Positions 21,166-30,613 of a stretch of DNA of 64,000 nt are shown here, piece after piece. The position numbers were made by a program, and so were the translations under genes. The number at the start of each line of letters is the position of its first letter. Position 1 is the stretch's first letter. This DNA comes from Streptacidiphilus albus JL83 (GTDB taxonomy: Bacteria; Actinomycetota; Actinomycetes; Streptomycetales; Streptomycetaceae), in NCBI RefSeq assembly GCF_000744705.1, contig NZ_JQML01000001.1, forward strand, positions 6,892,017 through 6,956,016. The letters run 5' to 3'. The notes under the pieces are model-generated. The model was not told where the DNA came from, did no database searches, and was given only the letters and a program-made list of their open reading frames with translations.

Positions 21166-23418
21166 GTGTCCGGGACGGGAGTCGCACAGGTGGCTGCAGT
21201 ACAGACGGCACGTCGGTTCGGGGCGGGACTGCCCCAGGATCCACCCTTCTTCGGCGGTCGGCGGGCCGAGCTCGCCCGGCTGCGCGAGGAGATCGGCCGG
21301 GCGCCGTTCGCGGCGTCCGCCGCGGCGCGCTCCGGCACGGCGGGCCCGGCGCCGAGCCGGGTCCTGGTCGTGGCCGGCCGTCCCGGCTCGGGCCGGACCT
21401 CGCTGGCCGTGCACTTCGCCCGGAGCGTCGCCGAGGACTACCCGGACGGGCAGTTCTTCGTCCGGCTGAGCGAACCCGGGGGCGGGCCGCTGCCCGCCGA
21501 CCGGGTGGCCCGGCAGCTGCTGGCGGCGCTGGGCGAGCCGGTCGGGGAGGCCGCCGAGGCCGCGGCCGAGCCGCCGGGGCCGGACCCGGCGGCCGCCGGG
21601 CACCCGGACTGCGCGGCCCTGCGCGCGGCGCTGGCCGAGCGGCGCGTGCTGCTGGTGCTCGACGACGCCGGCAGCTCCGAGCAGCTGCGCGCCCTGCTGC
21701 CGGACGCCCCCGGCTGCCTGGTCGTGGCGGTCACCGCCGGACCGCTGACCGGGGTCGCCGACGCCCGGCCCTGCGTCCTCGGCGGGCTCGACGTCCGGAC
21801 CTCGCTCGCGCTGCTGACCGGCTTCGCCGGGGACACCCGGATCGTCTGCGACCCGGTCGCCGCCCGCGGGCTGGTGGAGAACCTCGGCTGCCATCCGGGC
21901 GCGCTGCGGCTGGTCGGCGGCTGGCTGCGGACCTGCCCCAACGCCTCGGTGGCCGACGCGCTGCGGCTGCTCACCGAGTCCTCGCCGCGGATCAGTCTGG
22001 TCAAGCAGCCCGGCGCGGCGCTCCGCGACGCCGAGCCGCTGCGCCGCGCCTTCGACCTCGCCTACGACGGGCTGTCCGCGCAGGCCGCACGGCTGCTGCG
22101 GCTGCTGGCCCTGGCCCCGGCCGGCCGGGCCGAGCCGCGGACCGCCGCCGCGCTGCTGGGCTGCCCGGTGGACGCCGCCACCGCGCACCTCGCCGCGCTG
22201 GCCGAGCGCCGGCTGGTCAACCCGTACCACCCCGGCTCCGGCTTCGGGACCGGCGCCGACCCGGACTCCGCCGCCGCGCCCGGCGCCGAGCCGCAGCACG
22301 ACGGCTACCAGCTGCCGGAGAGCCTGCGCGCCCCGTTGCTCGGACTGCTGGCCGCCGACCGGGCCAGCGAGACCGAGCTGGCCCGGGCCAGGGTGCTGGA
22401 GCGGCTGGTCCGGCTGCTCGGCGCCTGCGTCCACCGGCTCGCGCCCGGCGGCGGGCCCGAGCCCGAGCCGCTGCCCGCGCCGCTGCGCTTCGGCTCCGCC
22501 GCCGACGCCTGGCACTGGCTCGACAGCGAGCTGCCGGTGCTGCGCTCCGCCCTGCGGATCGCGCTCGCGGACGGCGCGCTGGACGGGCTGGCGATGCGTC
22601 TGGCCACCGGCCTGGTGCGGGCGCTGCCGCTGTGGTCCGGCGGCAGCGAGGCCGTCGCCACCGACCTGTACGAGCTGCACGAGTCGATCCTGGAGCTGGC
22701 CCGGCGCGGCGGGCTGCCCCGGCAGCAGGCCGCCGCCCTGGTCAACCTGGGTGACCTGCACGCCCGCCGGGGGCAGCACGGGCGCGCGCTGGAGCGCTAC
22801 CGGGCCGGGCTCGGCCCGGCCCGCTCGGTCGAGGACCAGGTCGCGGTCGGCCGGATCCTGGAGGCGGTGGCCGGCGCGTACCGGGCCTCCGGCGACCTGG
22901 TCCGGGCCGTCGACTGGTACGGCAGGGCGCTGGCGCTGCGCCGCACCCGGGGCGAGCGCGCCGACGAGCTGCGGCTGCTGGGCCGGCTCGCCGCCGCGCA
23001 CACCGCGCAGGGACGCTTCGGCGAGGCGCTGCGCGAGTACCGGGCGGCGATCGCGCTGCACCGCAAGCTCGGCGACCAGGAGGGCGCGCTGGGCGCGATC
23101 CTCGGCTCGGCCCGGGTGCAGGAGCAGGCCGGCCACGCCGAGCAGGCCCTGCGCACCCAGCGCGAGGCGCTGGCCTCGGCCCGGGAGCTGGACGCGGCCG
23201 GGGACGGCCACCGGCTGGAGGCGCTGGTGCTGGTGCGGATGGCGGAGGGGCTGGAGCGGGCCGGCGATCCGGCGGGGGCCCGGGCGCAGCGGGAGCAGGC
23301 GGCGGCCCTCGGCCTGCCGGCCACCCGCCGCGCCGAGCCCGCCGGCGCCGACTCCAGCGCTGCTGACTCGGCTGAAACTCCTGTCCCGGCCGAGGTGACG
23401 ACGGCCGTTTCGGAGTGA
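21166..23418 (+). CDS. NB-ARC-like ATPase with C-terminal TPRs (AfsR/STAND-like, no DNA-binding domain)
   Basis: 750 residues; GTG start 11 bases after AGGAGG. Residues about 25-330 resemble the nucleotide-binding region of AfsR-type STAND proteins. The P-loop is GRPGSGRTSL (71-80) with Arg where the catalytic Lys normally stands. A Walker-B-like VLLVLDDAGSSEQLRALLP and a winged-helix-like part with LRRAFDLAYDGLSAQAARLLRLL follow. Residues about 500-725 are TPR repeats (ALVNLGDLHARRGQHGRALER and similar). There is no SARP DNA-binding domain, so it may be a signalling or scaffold protein. ATP binding is uncertain because of the Lys-to-Arg change. Confidence 0.8.
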   Translation: MSGTGVAQVAAVQTARRFGAGLPQDPPFFGGRRAELARLREEIGRAPFAASAAARSGTAGPAPSRVLVVAGRPGSGRTSLAVHFARSVAEDYPDGQFFVRLSEPGGGPLPADRVARQLLAALGEPVGEAAEAAAEPPGPDPAAAGHPDCAALRAALAERRVLLVLDDAGSSEQLRALLPDAPGCLVVAVTAGPLTGVADARPCVLGGLDVRTSLALLTGFAGDTRIVCDPVAARGLVENLGCHPGALRLVGGWLRTCPNASVADALRLLTESSPRISLVKQPGAALRDAEPLRRAFDLAYDGLSAQAARLLRLLALAPAGRAEPRTAAALLGCPVDAATAHLAALAERRLVNPYHPGSGFGTGADPDSAAAPGAEPQHDGYQLPESLRAPLLGLLAADRASETELARARVLERLVRLLGACVHRLAPGGGPEPEPLPAPLRFGSAADAWHWLDSELPVLRSALRIALADGALDGLAMRLATGLVRALPLWSGGSEAVATDLYELHESILELARRGGLPRQQAAALVNLGDLHARRGQHGRALERYRAGLGPARSVEDQVAVGRILEAVAGAYRASGDLVRAVDWYGRALALRRTRGERADELRLLGRLAAAHTAQGRFGEALREYRAAIALHRKLGDQEGALGAILGSARVQEQAGHAEQALRTQREALASARELDAAGDGHRLEALVLVRMAEGLERAGDPAGARAQREQAAALGLPATRRAEPAGADSSAADSAETPVPAEVTTAVSE

Positions 23419-23506
23419 ATGATGGGGATAGGGGCGAGAAGGTCCCTTTTGGTGGGATTCGCCGCCTGACTGGCCGCGCAAGCCTACGAAACTGCCAATC
23501 GAGGAT

Positions 23507-23516
23507 AAATATTTAG
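23507..23516. promoter_or_regulatory. AT-rich palindrome upstream of ald
   Basis: TAAATATTTA is a perfect 10-bp palindrome and stands out in a GC-rich genome, 126 bp before the ald start. Mycobacterial ald is controlled by the Lrp-type regulator AldR, so a similar Lrp/AsnC site is possible. This is inference only. Confidence 0.35.
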
Positions 23517-23641
23517 TCGGATTGGAAGGCTGGCGGATCGCTCCGGCTTCATTACACTCGTAAGTGCCGCAACCAGTGCGCGGCCACCCTTCGGCGTATC
23601 CGTCGTCGGGGTACCCCCATGTGCAAGGGACGTGTTTAGCC

Positions 23642-24757
23642 GTGAAGGTCGGCATCCCCCGCGAGGTCAAGAACCACGAGTACCGCGTGGCCATCACGCC
23701 TGCTGGCGTGCATGAGCTGGTCCGCAACGGACACCAGGTCTTCGTCGAGAACAACGCCGGTGTTGGCTCGTCGATCCCGAACGAGGAGTACGTCTCCGCC
23801 GGAGCGACCATCCTCGGCACCGCCGACGAGGTCTGGGCCACGGCCGACCTGCTGCTCAAGGTGAAGGAGCCGGTGGCCTCCGAGTACCACCGTCTGCGCA
23901 AGGGCCAGACCCTCTTCACCTACCTGCACCTGGCCGCCTCCCGGGAGTGCACCGACGCGCTCCTGGCGTCGGGCACCACGGCCATCGCGTACGAGACCGT
24001 GCAGCTCGCCAACGGCGCCCTGCCGCTGCTCGCCCCGATGTCCGAGGTCGCGGGCCGGCTGGCCCCGCAGGTCGGCTCGTACCACCTGATGCGCCCGGCC
24101 GGCGGCCGCGGCACCCTGCCCGGCGGCGTCCCCGGCACCCACGCGGCCAAGGCCGTGGTCATCGGCGGCGGCGTCTCCGGCTGGCACGCGGCGACCATCG
24201 CCATCGGCATGGGCTACGACGTGACCCTGCTGGACCGCGACATCAACAAGCTGCGCGACGCGGACAAGATCTTCGGCAACAAGATCAAGGCCATCGCCTC
24301 CAACGCGTTCGAGCTGGAGAAGGCCGTCCTTGAGGCCGACCTGGTCATCGGCGCGGTGCTGATCCCGGGCGCCAAGGCCCCGAAGCTGGTCACCAACGAG
24401 CTGGTCTCGCGGATGAAGCCGGGCTCGGTGCTGGTCGACATCGCGATCGACCAGGGCGGCTGCTTCGAGGACTCGAAGCCCACCACGCACGACGACCCGA
24501 CCTTCACGGTCCACAACTCGGTGTTCTACTGCGTCGCCAACATGCCCGGCGCGGTGCCCAACACCTCCACCTACGCGCTCACCAACGCGACGCTGCCCTA
24601 CATCGTCGAGCTGGCCAACCGTGGTTGGAAGGAGGCCTGCGCCCGTGACGCCGCGCTGGCCAAGGGCCTGAACGCGCACGAGGGCCAGCTGACCTACGCC
24701 TCCGTCGCCGAGGCGCACGGCCTGGGCTCGGTCGACCTGGACACCGTCCTGGCCTGA
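23642..24757 (+). CDS. ald: Alanine dehydrogenase
   Basis: 371 residues from GTG 23642 ([16 protein letters not shown]), the standard length; the longer frame to 23564 is rejected. It interconverts L-alanine and pyruvate + ammonia with NAD. The catalytic Lys and His lie in LLLKVKEPV and [10 protein letters not shown]. The Rossmann motif is [16 protein letters not shown], followed by DVTLLDRD. The C-terminal [18 protein letters not shown] is strongly conserved. Monocistronic, between an AT-rich operator-like region and a strong terminator. Confidence 0.97.
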   Translation: MKVGIPREVKNHEYRVAITPAGVHELVRNGHQVFVENNAGVGSSIPNEEYVSAGATILGTADEVWATADLLLKVKEPVASEYHRLRKGQTLFTYLHLAASRECTDALLASGTTAIAYETVQLANGALPLLAPMSEVAGRLAPQVGSYHLMRPAGGRGTLPGGVPGTHAAKAVVIGGGVSGWHAATIAIGMGYDVTLLDRDINKLRDADKIFGNKIKAIASNAFELEKAVLEADLVIGAVLIPGAKAPKLVTNELVSRMKPGSVLVDIAIDQGGCFEDSKPTTHDDPTFTVHNSVFYCVANMPGAVPNTSTYALTNATLPYIVELANRGWKEACARDAALAKGLNAHEGQLTYASVAEAHGLGSVDLDTVLA

Positions 24758-24776
24758 CGCCGGACCGGTCGAACCC

Positions 24777-24826
24777 CGCCGAGGGCGGGGCGCTGCACCC
24801 ATGGGTGCGCCGCCCCGCCCTCGGCG
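24777..24826 (+). terminator. ald terminator
   Basis: Perfect 16-bp inverted repeat (24777-24792 / 24811-24826) containing an inner 6-bp hairpin (GCACCC/GGGTGC at 24795-24800 and 24803-24808). It lies 20 bp after the ald stop. No T-tract. Confidence 0.9.
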
Positions 24827-25169
24827 TTGCCGTCTTCCGGGGCCGTTCCGTTGATCTGCCGTGATGAAAAGTCAACTTGTCGCTGGTGGAGTCACTCCCG
24901 CGTCCGTGCCGCCGACGTCCCGGGAACGGCCCTCCGCGGAGTAGTTTCGCTGGTGTCGCGAAGCTGATCGGGGGTGGCTTTCGGCCGTGGTTCAGTGATC
25001 TGGTCATATCGACATGTTGGTTCGTGCATCACTGGTGTGGTGGTTGACGCTACTGTGTCGTTGCTAGGCTGCGGCACGGCACATGCCGCCCAGTGGAGGG
25101 GGCACAGCCCCAGAGCCCCACCAAAAGTTTCCGGTGTCAACGGCGGTCGCCAAGGAGGTAAGACGACTT
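24827..25169 (+). other. Intergenic region upstream of the ParA-like gene
   Basis: About 340 bp without a convincing gene, less GC-rich than its flanks. It holds the candidate promoter at 25044-25070 and ends in the AAGGAGGT ribosome-binding site of the ParA-like gene. Small open frames here lack ribosome-binding sites and conserved content. Confidence 0.5.
25044..25070 (+). promoter_or_regulatory. Candidate housekeeping promoter of the parA-scp cluster
   Basis: TTGACG (25044-25049) and TAGGCT (25065-25070) match the streptomycete vegetative consensus TTGAC / TAGnnT. The gap is 15 bp between hexamers, slightly short. It is 100 bp before the ParA-like start. Confidence 0.5.
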
Positions 25170-26339
25170 GTGAATGAGTCGACATTTGCTCCCGGGGGTG
25201 GTCAGCCTGGACTGGTGCAGAACGCCGCCGGTCGCTCCGGGGAGGACGAGGTACGCACCTTCGACGCCCGGCAGCAGCCCGGCTACTCCCCGTCCCACGG
25301 ACACCAGCACGCGGGCTCCGAGCAGGGAGCGGCCCGCTACGACGAGGTCTACGACGCGGCGGCATTCGACGCCATCGAGCCCGGCTACGCCCAGAGCAAC
25401 ATGCCGGAGGGTCAGTTCTACGATCCCGACGCCGAGTACGAGCCCGACGCCGAGTACGCCGCCACGCTGGCCCCCGACGCCGCCCGGCAGCGCCGGGAGC
25501 GGGTCGGCCCCACCGGTCGGCCGCTGCCCTACTTCCCGATCCCCTCGCCGCTGACCGAGCACGGTCCGGCGAAGATCGTCGCGATGTGCAACCAGAAGGG
25601 CGGGGTCGGCAAGACCACCTCGACCATCAACCTCGGCGCGGCGCTGGCCGAGTACGGCCGCCGGGTGCTGCTCGTCGACTTCGACCCGCAGGGCGCGCTC
25701 TCGGTCGGCCTCGGCGTCAACCCGATGGAGCTCGACCTCACCGTCTACAACCTGCTGATGGAGCGGGGCCTGACGGCGGACGAGGTGCTGCTGAAGACCG
25801 CCGTCCCCGGCATGGACCTGCTGCCGTCCAACATCGACCTGTCCGCCGCCGAGGTCCAGCTCGTCAGCGAGGTCGCCCGCGAGTCGGCACTGGCCCGTGC
25901 GCTCAAGCCGCTGCTGCCGGACTACGACTACGTCATCATCGACTGCCAGCCCTCCCTCGGGCTGCTCACGGTCAACGCCCTGACGGCGGCTCACAGCGTC
26001 ATCGTGCCGCTGGAGTGCGAGTTCTTCGCCCTGCGCGGGGTCGCGCTGCTCACCGAGACCATCGAGAAGGTCTGCGAGCGGCTCAACCCGGACCTCCGGC
26101 TCGACGGCATCCTGGCGACCATGTACGACTCGCGCACGGTCCACAGCCGCGAGGTCCTGGCCCGCGTGGTCGAGGCCTTCGGCGAGCACGTCTTCCACAC
26201 GGTCATCGGCCGCACGGTGCGCTTCCCGGAGACCACGGTCGCCGGTGAGCCGATCACCACCTACGCGTCCAACTCCGTCGGCGCCGCCGCCTACCGACAG
26301 CTCGCCAGGGAGGTGCTCGCCCGGTGCCCCGTCGAGTGA
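25170..26339 (+). CDS. ParA-like ATPase (chromosome partition family)
   Basis: 389 residues from GTG 25170, ten bases after AAGGAGGT. Residues 1-135 are a disordered Gln/Gly/Tyr/Asp-rich extension; the MinD/ParA domain follows. Deviant Walker A KGGVGKTT lies at 143-150, then VLLVDFDPQGALSVGLG (A') and YVIIDCQPSLGLLTVNAL (Walker B). It stands in an operon with a partner gene and scpA/scpB, a conserved streptomycete arrangement distinct from the oriC parAB locus. A role with SMC-ScpAB in chromosome organisation is likely but inferred. It overlaps the next gene's start by 16 bp. Confidence 0.92.
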   Translation: MNESTFAPGGGQPGLVQNAAGRSGEDEVRTFDARQQPGYSPSHGHQHAGSEQGAARYDEVYDAAAFDAIEPGYAQSNMPEGQFYDPDAEYEPDAEYAATLAPDAARQRRERVGPTGRPLPYFPIPSPLTEHGPAKIVAMCNQKGGVGKTTSTINLGAALAEYGRRVLLVDFDPQGALSVGLGVNPMELDLTVYNLLMERGLTADEVLLKTAVPGMDLLPSNIDLSAAEVQLVSEVARESALARALKPLLPDYDYVIIDCQPSLGLLTVNALTAAHSVIVPLECEFFALRGVALLTETIEKVCERLNPDLRLDGILATMYDSRTVHSREVLARVVEAFGEHVFHTVIGRTVRFPETTVAGEPITTYASNSVGAAAYRQLAREVLARCPVE

Positions 26340-27102
26340 GTCTCCCGGGAGCGGACGAACTGTTCCGGACCACCGGGGGAACGTCGCTCACTCCGGCGCC
26401 GCGCGCGCCGGACTCCCTGCAGAACCGCGAGGCCGCCCAGGAGCGCGAGGCCCGGGCGAGCCGCGAGGGACAGCCGGCCGACCCGGCGGGGGAGCACGGT
26501 GCGGCGGCGGTCGGCGACGGCTCCGCCGAGGCGGCGGAGGGCGCGCAGCCCGCGCAGTCCGCGCAGTCCGCCGAGCGGCCCCCGCAGCAGGCCGGCCCTT
26601 CGGCTGGCCAGGTCGTCGGTCAGGCCTCCGGCCAGATGTCCGGCCAGATCTCCGGACAGTTCGGCGCCGGCCGCACGCCCCCGGCGGCCACGGCGGCGGG
26701 ACCCACTCCAGTGCCGCCCGCAACGGCGTCAGCCGCAACGGTGCGGCGACGATCGCCCCGATGGCCGTCCCGCTCACCGCGCCGATGTCCGCCCCCGGCC
26801 GTTCGATCGCCAAGCCTCCCGCCGCCCCGGCCGCCCCGGCGGAGGAGCCCGCCCGGCGCAAGCCCCGGGGGGCCGGCCGCTCCCGTCCGACCGGACGCGA
26901 GCGGCACGAGGAGAAGATCACCGTCTACGTCTCCGCCGAGGAGCTGATCGACCTGGAGCACGCCCGCCTGGTGCTGCGCGGCGAGCACGGACTCGCGGTG
27001 GACCGGGGCCGGATAGTGCGCGAGGCGGTCGCGGTGGTCCTGGCCGACCTGGAGCAGCGCGGCGAGGCCAGCATCCTGGTACGGCGGCTGCGCGGGCGCT
27101 GA
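26324..27102 (+). pseudogene. ParA-partner protein gene with apparent -1 frameshift
   Basis: The usual streptomycete partner gene begins MPRRVSLPGADELFRTTGG and ends with EKITVYVSAEELIDLEHARLVL...ILVRRLRGR. Both ends are present here but in different frames: the start (GTG 26324) is open only to 26947, while the C-terminal domain reads in the frame ending at 27102. Third-position GC favours the first frame up to about 26690 and the other frame from about 26680, so a single base is probably missing near the C5 run at 26678-26682. If intact, the protein has a disordered Ala/Gly/Gln linker and a C-terminal ribbon-helix-helix-like DNA-binding segment. A separate start at ATG 26761 (MAVPLTAPM) could rescue the C-terminal part, but no ribosome-binding site is seen. 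Confidence 0.7.
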
Positions 27103-27244
27103 GGCCGGCGGCCGGCCGCGCTGTCGGCGGCACGTCGTAGGGTGGTCGGACGATGCCGCCGATCCGGTGCCTCCGTACAGGAGCACAGCGTGTCGGCGCG
27201 CCAGGAGGGCGTCAGCGGCACCGCCCCGACCACCATGGACCCCG

Positions 27245-28204
27245 ATGACCGCGACCCCGCAGCTGGACGGCGCAGAGCCGGACCTCGAACAGCCGGAACC
27301 CGAAGAACCGGACGCCGACCAACCGGACGCCGACCAACCGGACGCCGACCAACCGGGCCTTGAGCCGGAGCCGTCCGGCGGCTTCCAGGTGCGCCTGGAC
27401 AACTTCGAGGGCCCGTTCGACCTGCTGCTGAGCCTCATCGCCAAGCACAAGCTCGATGTCACCGAGGTCTCCCTGTCGCGGGTCACCGACGAGTTCATCG
27501 CCCACATCCGGGCCATGGGGCCGGAGTGGGACCTCGACCTCGCCAGCGAGTTCCTGGTGGTCGCCGCGACCCTGCTGGACCTCAAGGCCGCCCGGCTGCT
27601 CCCGGTCGCCGAACTGGAGGACGAGGAGGACCTGGCCCTGCTGGAGGCCCGCGACCTGCTGTTCGCCCGGCTGCTGCAGTACCGGGCCTACAAGCGGATC
27701 GCCGCGCTCTTCGCCGAGCGCTGGGCCGCCGAGCTGCGCAGCCGCCCGCGCACGGTCGGCCTGGAGCCGCAGCACGCCGCGCTGCTGCCGGAGGTGGTCA
27801 TCAGCCTCGGCCCCGAGGGCTTCGCCCGGCTGGCGGCGCGGGCGATGGAGCCCAAGCCCAAGCCGGTGGTCTACGTCGAGCACATCCACACCTCGACGGT
27901 CAGCGTCCGGGAGCAGGCCGCGCTGGTGGTCGACCGGCTGCGCGAGCTGGGCGAGGCGAGCTTCCGCGTCCTGGCGGCGGACGCGCCGGACGTGCTCACG
28001 GTCGTGGCGCGCTTCCTCGCGCTGCTGGAGCTCTACCGTGAACGGGTGCTGCTCTTCGACCAGCCGGAGGCACTGGGCGAGCTGCTGGTGCGCTGGGTCG
28101 GCGCGGAGGGCGCGACGGTCGAGGTCACCGACGAGTTCGACACGCCGCCGACGGAGCGCGCGGCAGAGGAAGGCAAGGGACGAGAGGAAGGCAAGGGACG
28201 ATGA
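27245..28204 (+). CDS. scpA: Segregation and condensation protein A
   Basis: 319 residues from ATG 27245 (MTATPQLDG); upstream in-frame codons look non-coding. This is the kleisin subunit of the SMC-ScpAB condensin. FQVRLDNFEGPFDLLLSLI starts the kleisin N-domain; TEVSLSRVTDEFI and ASEFLVVAATLLDLKAARLLP follow, and the C-terminal winged helix is VVARFLALLELYRERVLLFDQ. The first 45 residues are an acidic spacer with three tandem DADQP units. Its stop overlaps the scpB start (ATGA). Confidence 0.95.
   Translation: MTATPQLDGAEPDLEQPEPEEPDADQPDADQPDADQPGLEPEPSGGFQVRLDNFEGPFDLLLSLIAKHKLDVTEVSLSRVTDEFIAHIRAMGPEWDLDLASEFLVVAATLLDLKAARLLPVAELEDEEDLALLEARDLLFARLLQYRAYKRIAALFAERWAAELRSRPRTVGLEPQHAALLPEVVISLGPEGFARLAARAMEPKPKPVVYVEHIHTSTVSVREQAALVVDRLRELGEASFRVLAADAPDVLTVVARFLALLELYRERVLLFDQPEALGELLVRWVGAEGATVEVTDEFDTPPTERAAEEGKGREEGKGR
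27308..27352 (+). repeat. Three tandem 15-bp repeats (DADQP) in scpA
   Basis: CCGGACGCCGACCAA occurs three times in a row in frame, coding for an acidic spacer at the N-terminus of ScpA. Perfect copies suggest recent slippage. Confidence 0.9.
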
Positions 28205-29340
28205 GCGGCAACGGAGACGGCGGAGCGGAACCCCCCTTCCCGCCCGCGCCCCGGCGGCGGCTGGGGCTGCCCGGCCAGGCCCGGCCGGGGGAGTACCTGG
28301 AAACCGTCCTGCGCGAGACCGAGCCGGAGCTCGACGCCCTGCTGCCCGGGTACCCGCTGGCCGACCGCGCGCCCGCGCCCGACCGCGCGCCCGCGCCCGA
28401 CCGCGCGCCCGCGCCCGACCGCGCGCCGGAGCCCGCTCCTGACCCCGTGCCCGCGCCCGACCCCGCGCCCGACCCCGTGCCCGAGCCGGCGCCGGTGCCG
28501 CTGCCGGAGCCTGAGCCGACGCCGGACCCCGGGCCCGCGCCGCTGCCCCCACCGCCGCCGGCACCCGTCCCGGTGCCCGAGCCCCGGCCGCTGCCGGTCC
28601 CGGACCCCCGCCCGCTGCCGGTCCCGTCGCCCGCGCCCGCCCCGCCCCCACTGCCGACGTCCGGGCCCCCTTCCCTCGGCGCCGACCCGGGCGCCGACCC
28701 GGGCGCCGACCCGGGCGCCGACCCGGGCGCTGACGCGGGCGCCGACGCCGACGAGCTCGCGGAGGTGCCGCTCAAGGCCGCGCTGGAGGCGATCCTCATG
28801 ATCGTCGACGAGCCCGCCGCCGTCGCCCACCTGGCGGACGTGCTGGAGCGCCCCAAGCGCGCCGTCGCCGCCGCGCTGCGGGAGCTGGCCGCCGAGTACA
28901 GCGCCCAGGGACGCGGCTTCGACCTGCGGTTCGTGGCCGGTGGATGGCGCTTCTACAGCCGGGCGAGCTGCGCCCCGGCGGTCGAGCGCTACGTCCTGGA
29001 CGGGCAGCAGGCGCGGCTGACCCAGGCCGCGCTGGAGACGCTGGCGGTGATCGCCTATCGTCAGCCGGTGTCCCGTTCCCGGGTATCGGCTGTCCGCGGT
29101 GTGAACTGTGACGGTGTCATGCGTACCCTGGTACAGAGGGGTCTGGTCGAGGAGACCGGGTCCGAGCCGGAAACGGGAGCCATCCTGTACCGGACAACGC
29201 AACAATTTTTGGAACGGATGGGGCTGCGCGGCCTGGATGAGCTGCCGGAGCTGGCCCCCTTCCTGCCTGAGGCCGACGATGTGGAACCGGACTCGCAGGA
29301 GGGCTCCGCGATTGCCGAGGCGGTCGCCGCGCAGGGCTAG
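28201..29340 (+). CDS. scpB: Segregation and condensation protein B with long Pro-rich N-terminus
   Basis: 379 residues; ATG overlaps the scpA stop by 4 bp, so translation is coupled. The ScpB winged-helix core is residues about 190-355: LKAALEAILMIVDEPAAV, RGFDLRFVAGGWRFYSR, QAALETLAVIAYRQPVSRS and VRGVNCDGVMRTLVQRGLVEE. Residues about 50-180 are an unusually long Pro/Ala/Asp region made of DRAPAP, DPVPAP and DPGA repeats. The extension is larger than the typical ScpB N-terminus. It is an SMC condensin accessory subunit. Confidence 0.93.
   Translation: MSGNGDGGAEPPFPPAPRRRLGLPGQARPGEYLETVLRETEPELDALLPGYPLADRAPAPDRAPAPDRAPAPDRAPEPAPDPVPAPDPAPDPVPEPAPVPLPEPEPTPDPGPAPLPPPPPAPVPVPEPRPLPVPDPRPLPVPSPAPAPPPLPTSGPPSLGADPGADPGADPGADPGADAGADADELAEVPLKAALEAILMIVDEPAAVAHLADVLERPKRAVAAALRELAAEYSAQGRGFDLRFVAGGWRFYSRASCAPAVERYVLDGQQARLTQAALETLAVIAYRQPVSRSRVSAVRGVNCDGVMRTLVQRGLVEETGSEPETGAILYRTTQQFLERMGLRGLDELPELAPFLPEADDVEPDSQEGSAIAEAVAAQG
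28363..28427 (+). repeat. Tandem 18-bp repeats (DRAPAP) in scpB
   Basis: Unit GACCGCGCGCCCGCGCCC, three full copies and a partial fourth, coding for DRAPAP in the disordered N-terminal part of ScpB. Confidence 0.9.
28681..28740 (+). repeat. Tandem 12-bp repeats (ADPG) in scpB
   Basis: Unit GCCGACCCGGGC in four perfect copies plus one variant, giving ADPG repeats just before the conserved ScpB core. Confidence 0.9.
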
Positions 29341-29454
29341 CAGCAGCTGGCACCGGCGGGGCGGTCGCCACGACGGTCGGGCGGAGCAGGTGACAGGCAG
29401 TGGCACCCGCCTTGGGACGCGGCCCGGACGACGGACTCGACAACGGATTTCTTG

Positions 29455-30609
29455 ATGCGTAGCGGTAACAGCAGTAACGGTAACGGTCGGAACAGCGGCG
29501 GCAACGGCGGCGGTGCCGGGGGCAACGGGCGCGGCGGGAGCCAGCGCGGTGGCGGCAGCAGTGCGGGCGGCCGGGGGACCGGCGGCGCCCGCGGCGGCCA
29601 GCAGGGCGGCCAGCAGGGCGGCCAGCGCCGCAGCGGCAGCGGCTGGGAGAAGGAGGCGCCGCGTCCCGAGCAGCGCTCCTACGACCGTCCGGAGTTCGGG
29701 GCGCGCACGCCCAGCCCGGGGCGCTCGGTCGGCCAGATCCGCCCCGGCGCGCTCGGCGGCGGCTCCGGCGCGCGGCGCGGCCCGGCCAAGCCGGTGCGCT
29801 CGCGCGAGCTCCAGGCCAAGGTGGAGGACGCCGTCCGCGCCCGCCACGACAAGCCGGCCGTGGTGCTGCCGAAGACCCACGGCGAGCCCGAGGGCGAGCG
29901 CCTGCAGAAGGTCCTGGCCCGCGCGGGCATGGGCAGCCGTCGCGCCTGCGAGGAGCTGATCGACCAGGGCCGGGTCGAGGTCAACGGCTCGGTCGTGCGC
30001 GAGCAGGGCAAGCGGGTCGACCCGATGCACGACGAGATCAAGGTCGACGGGCTGACCGTCGCCACCCAGTCGTACCTCTTCTTCGCGCTGAACAAGCCGG
30101 TCGGCGTGGTCGCGACGATGGAGGACCCGGACGGACGCCAGTGCCTCGGCGACTACGTGAACAACCGGGAGACCCGGCTGTTCCACGTCGGCCGGCTGGA
30201 CACCGAGACCGAGGGCATCATCCTGCTCACCAACCACGGCGAGCTGGCGCACCGGCTGACCCACCCCAAGTACGGCGTGGTCAAGACCTACCTGGCGGCG
30301 ATCCAGGGCCCGATCCCGCGCGACCTGGGCAAGACCCTGGCCAAGGGCATCGAGCTGGAGGACGGCTGGGCGCGCGCCGACAGTTTCAAGGTCGTCCAGA
30401 ACGTGGGCAAGAACTACCTGGTCGAGGTCAGCCTGCACGAGGGCCGCAAGCACATCGTGCGTCGGCTGCTCGCCGAGGCGGGCTTCCCGGTGGAGAAGCT
30501 GGTCCGGGTCCAGTTCGGCCCGATCGCGCTGGGCGACCAGAAGTCCGGCTGGCTGCGCCGCCTCACCAACCCCGAGGTCGGCCAGCTGATGAAGGCCGTC
30601 GGGCTGTAG
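29455..30609 (+). CDS. RsuA/RluB family pseudouridine synthase
   Basis: 384 residues from ATG 29455. Residues 1-135 are a Gly/Asn/Ser/Gln-rich disordered tail. The S4 domain spans about 148-200 (LQKVLARAGMGSRRACEELI). The catalytic domain has FFALNKPVGVVATMEDP, the active-site Asp249 in VGRLDTETEGIILLTN, and a C-terminal EGRKHIVRRLLAEAGFPV. It isomerises uridine to pseudouridine in rRNA, probably 23S by RluB similarity. It follows scpAB, a common Gram-positive arrangement. Confidence 0.93.
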   Translation: MRSGNSSNGNGRNSGGNGGGAGGNGRGGSQRGGGSSAGGRGTGGARGGQQGGQQGGQRRSGSGWEKEAPRPEQRSYDRPEFGARTPSPGRSVGQIRPGALGGGSGARRGPAKPVRSRELQAKVEDAVRARHDKPAVVLPKTHGEPEGERLQKVLARAGMGSRRACEELIDQGRVEVNGSVVREQGKRVDPMHDEIKVDGLTVATQSYLFFALNKPVGVVATMEDPDGRQCLGDYVNNRETRLFHVGRLDTETEGIILLTNHGELAHRLTHPKYGVVKTYLAAIQGPIPRDLGKTLAKGIELEDGWARADSFKVVQNVGKNYLVEVSLHEGRKHIVRRLLAEAGFPVEKLVRVQFGPIALGDQKSGWLRRLTNPEVGQLMKAVGL

Positions 30610-30613
30610 TCCG

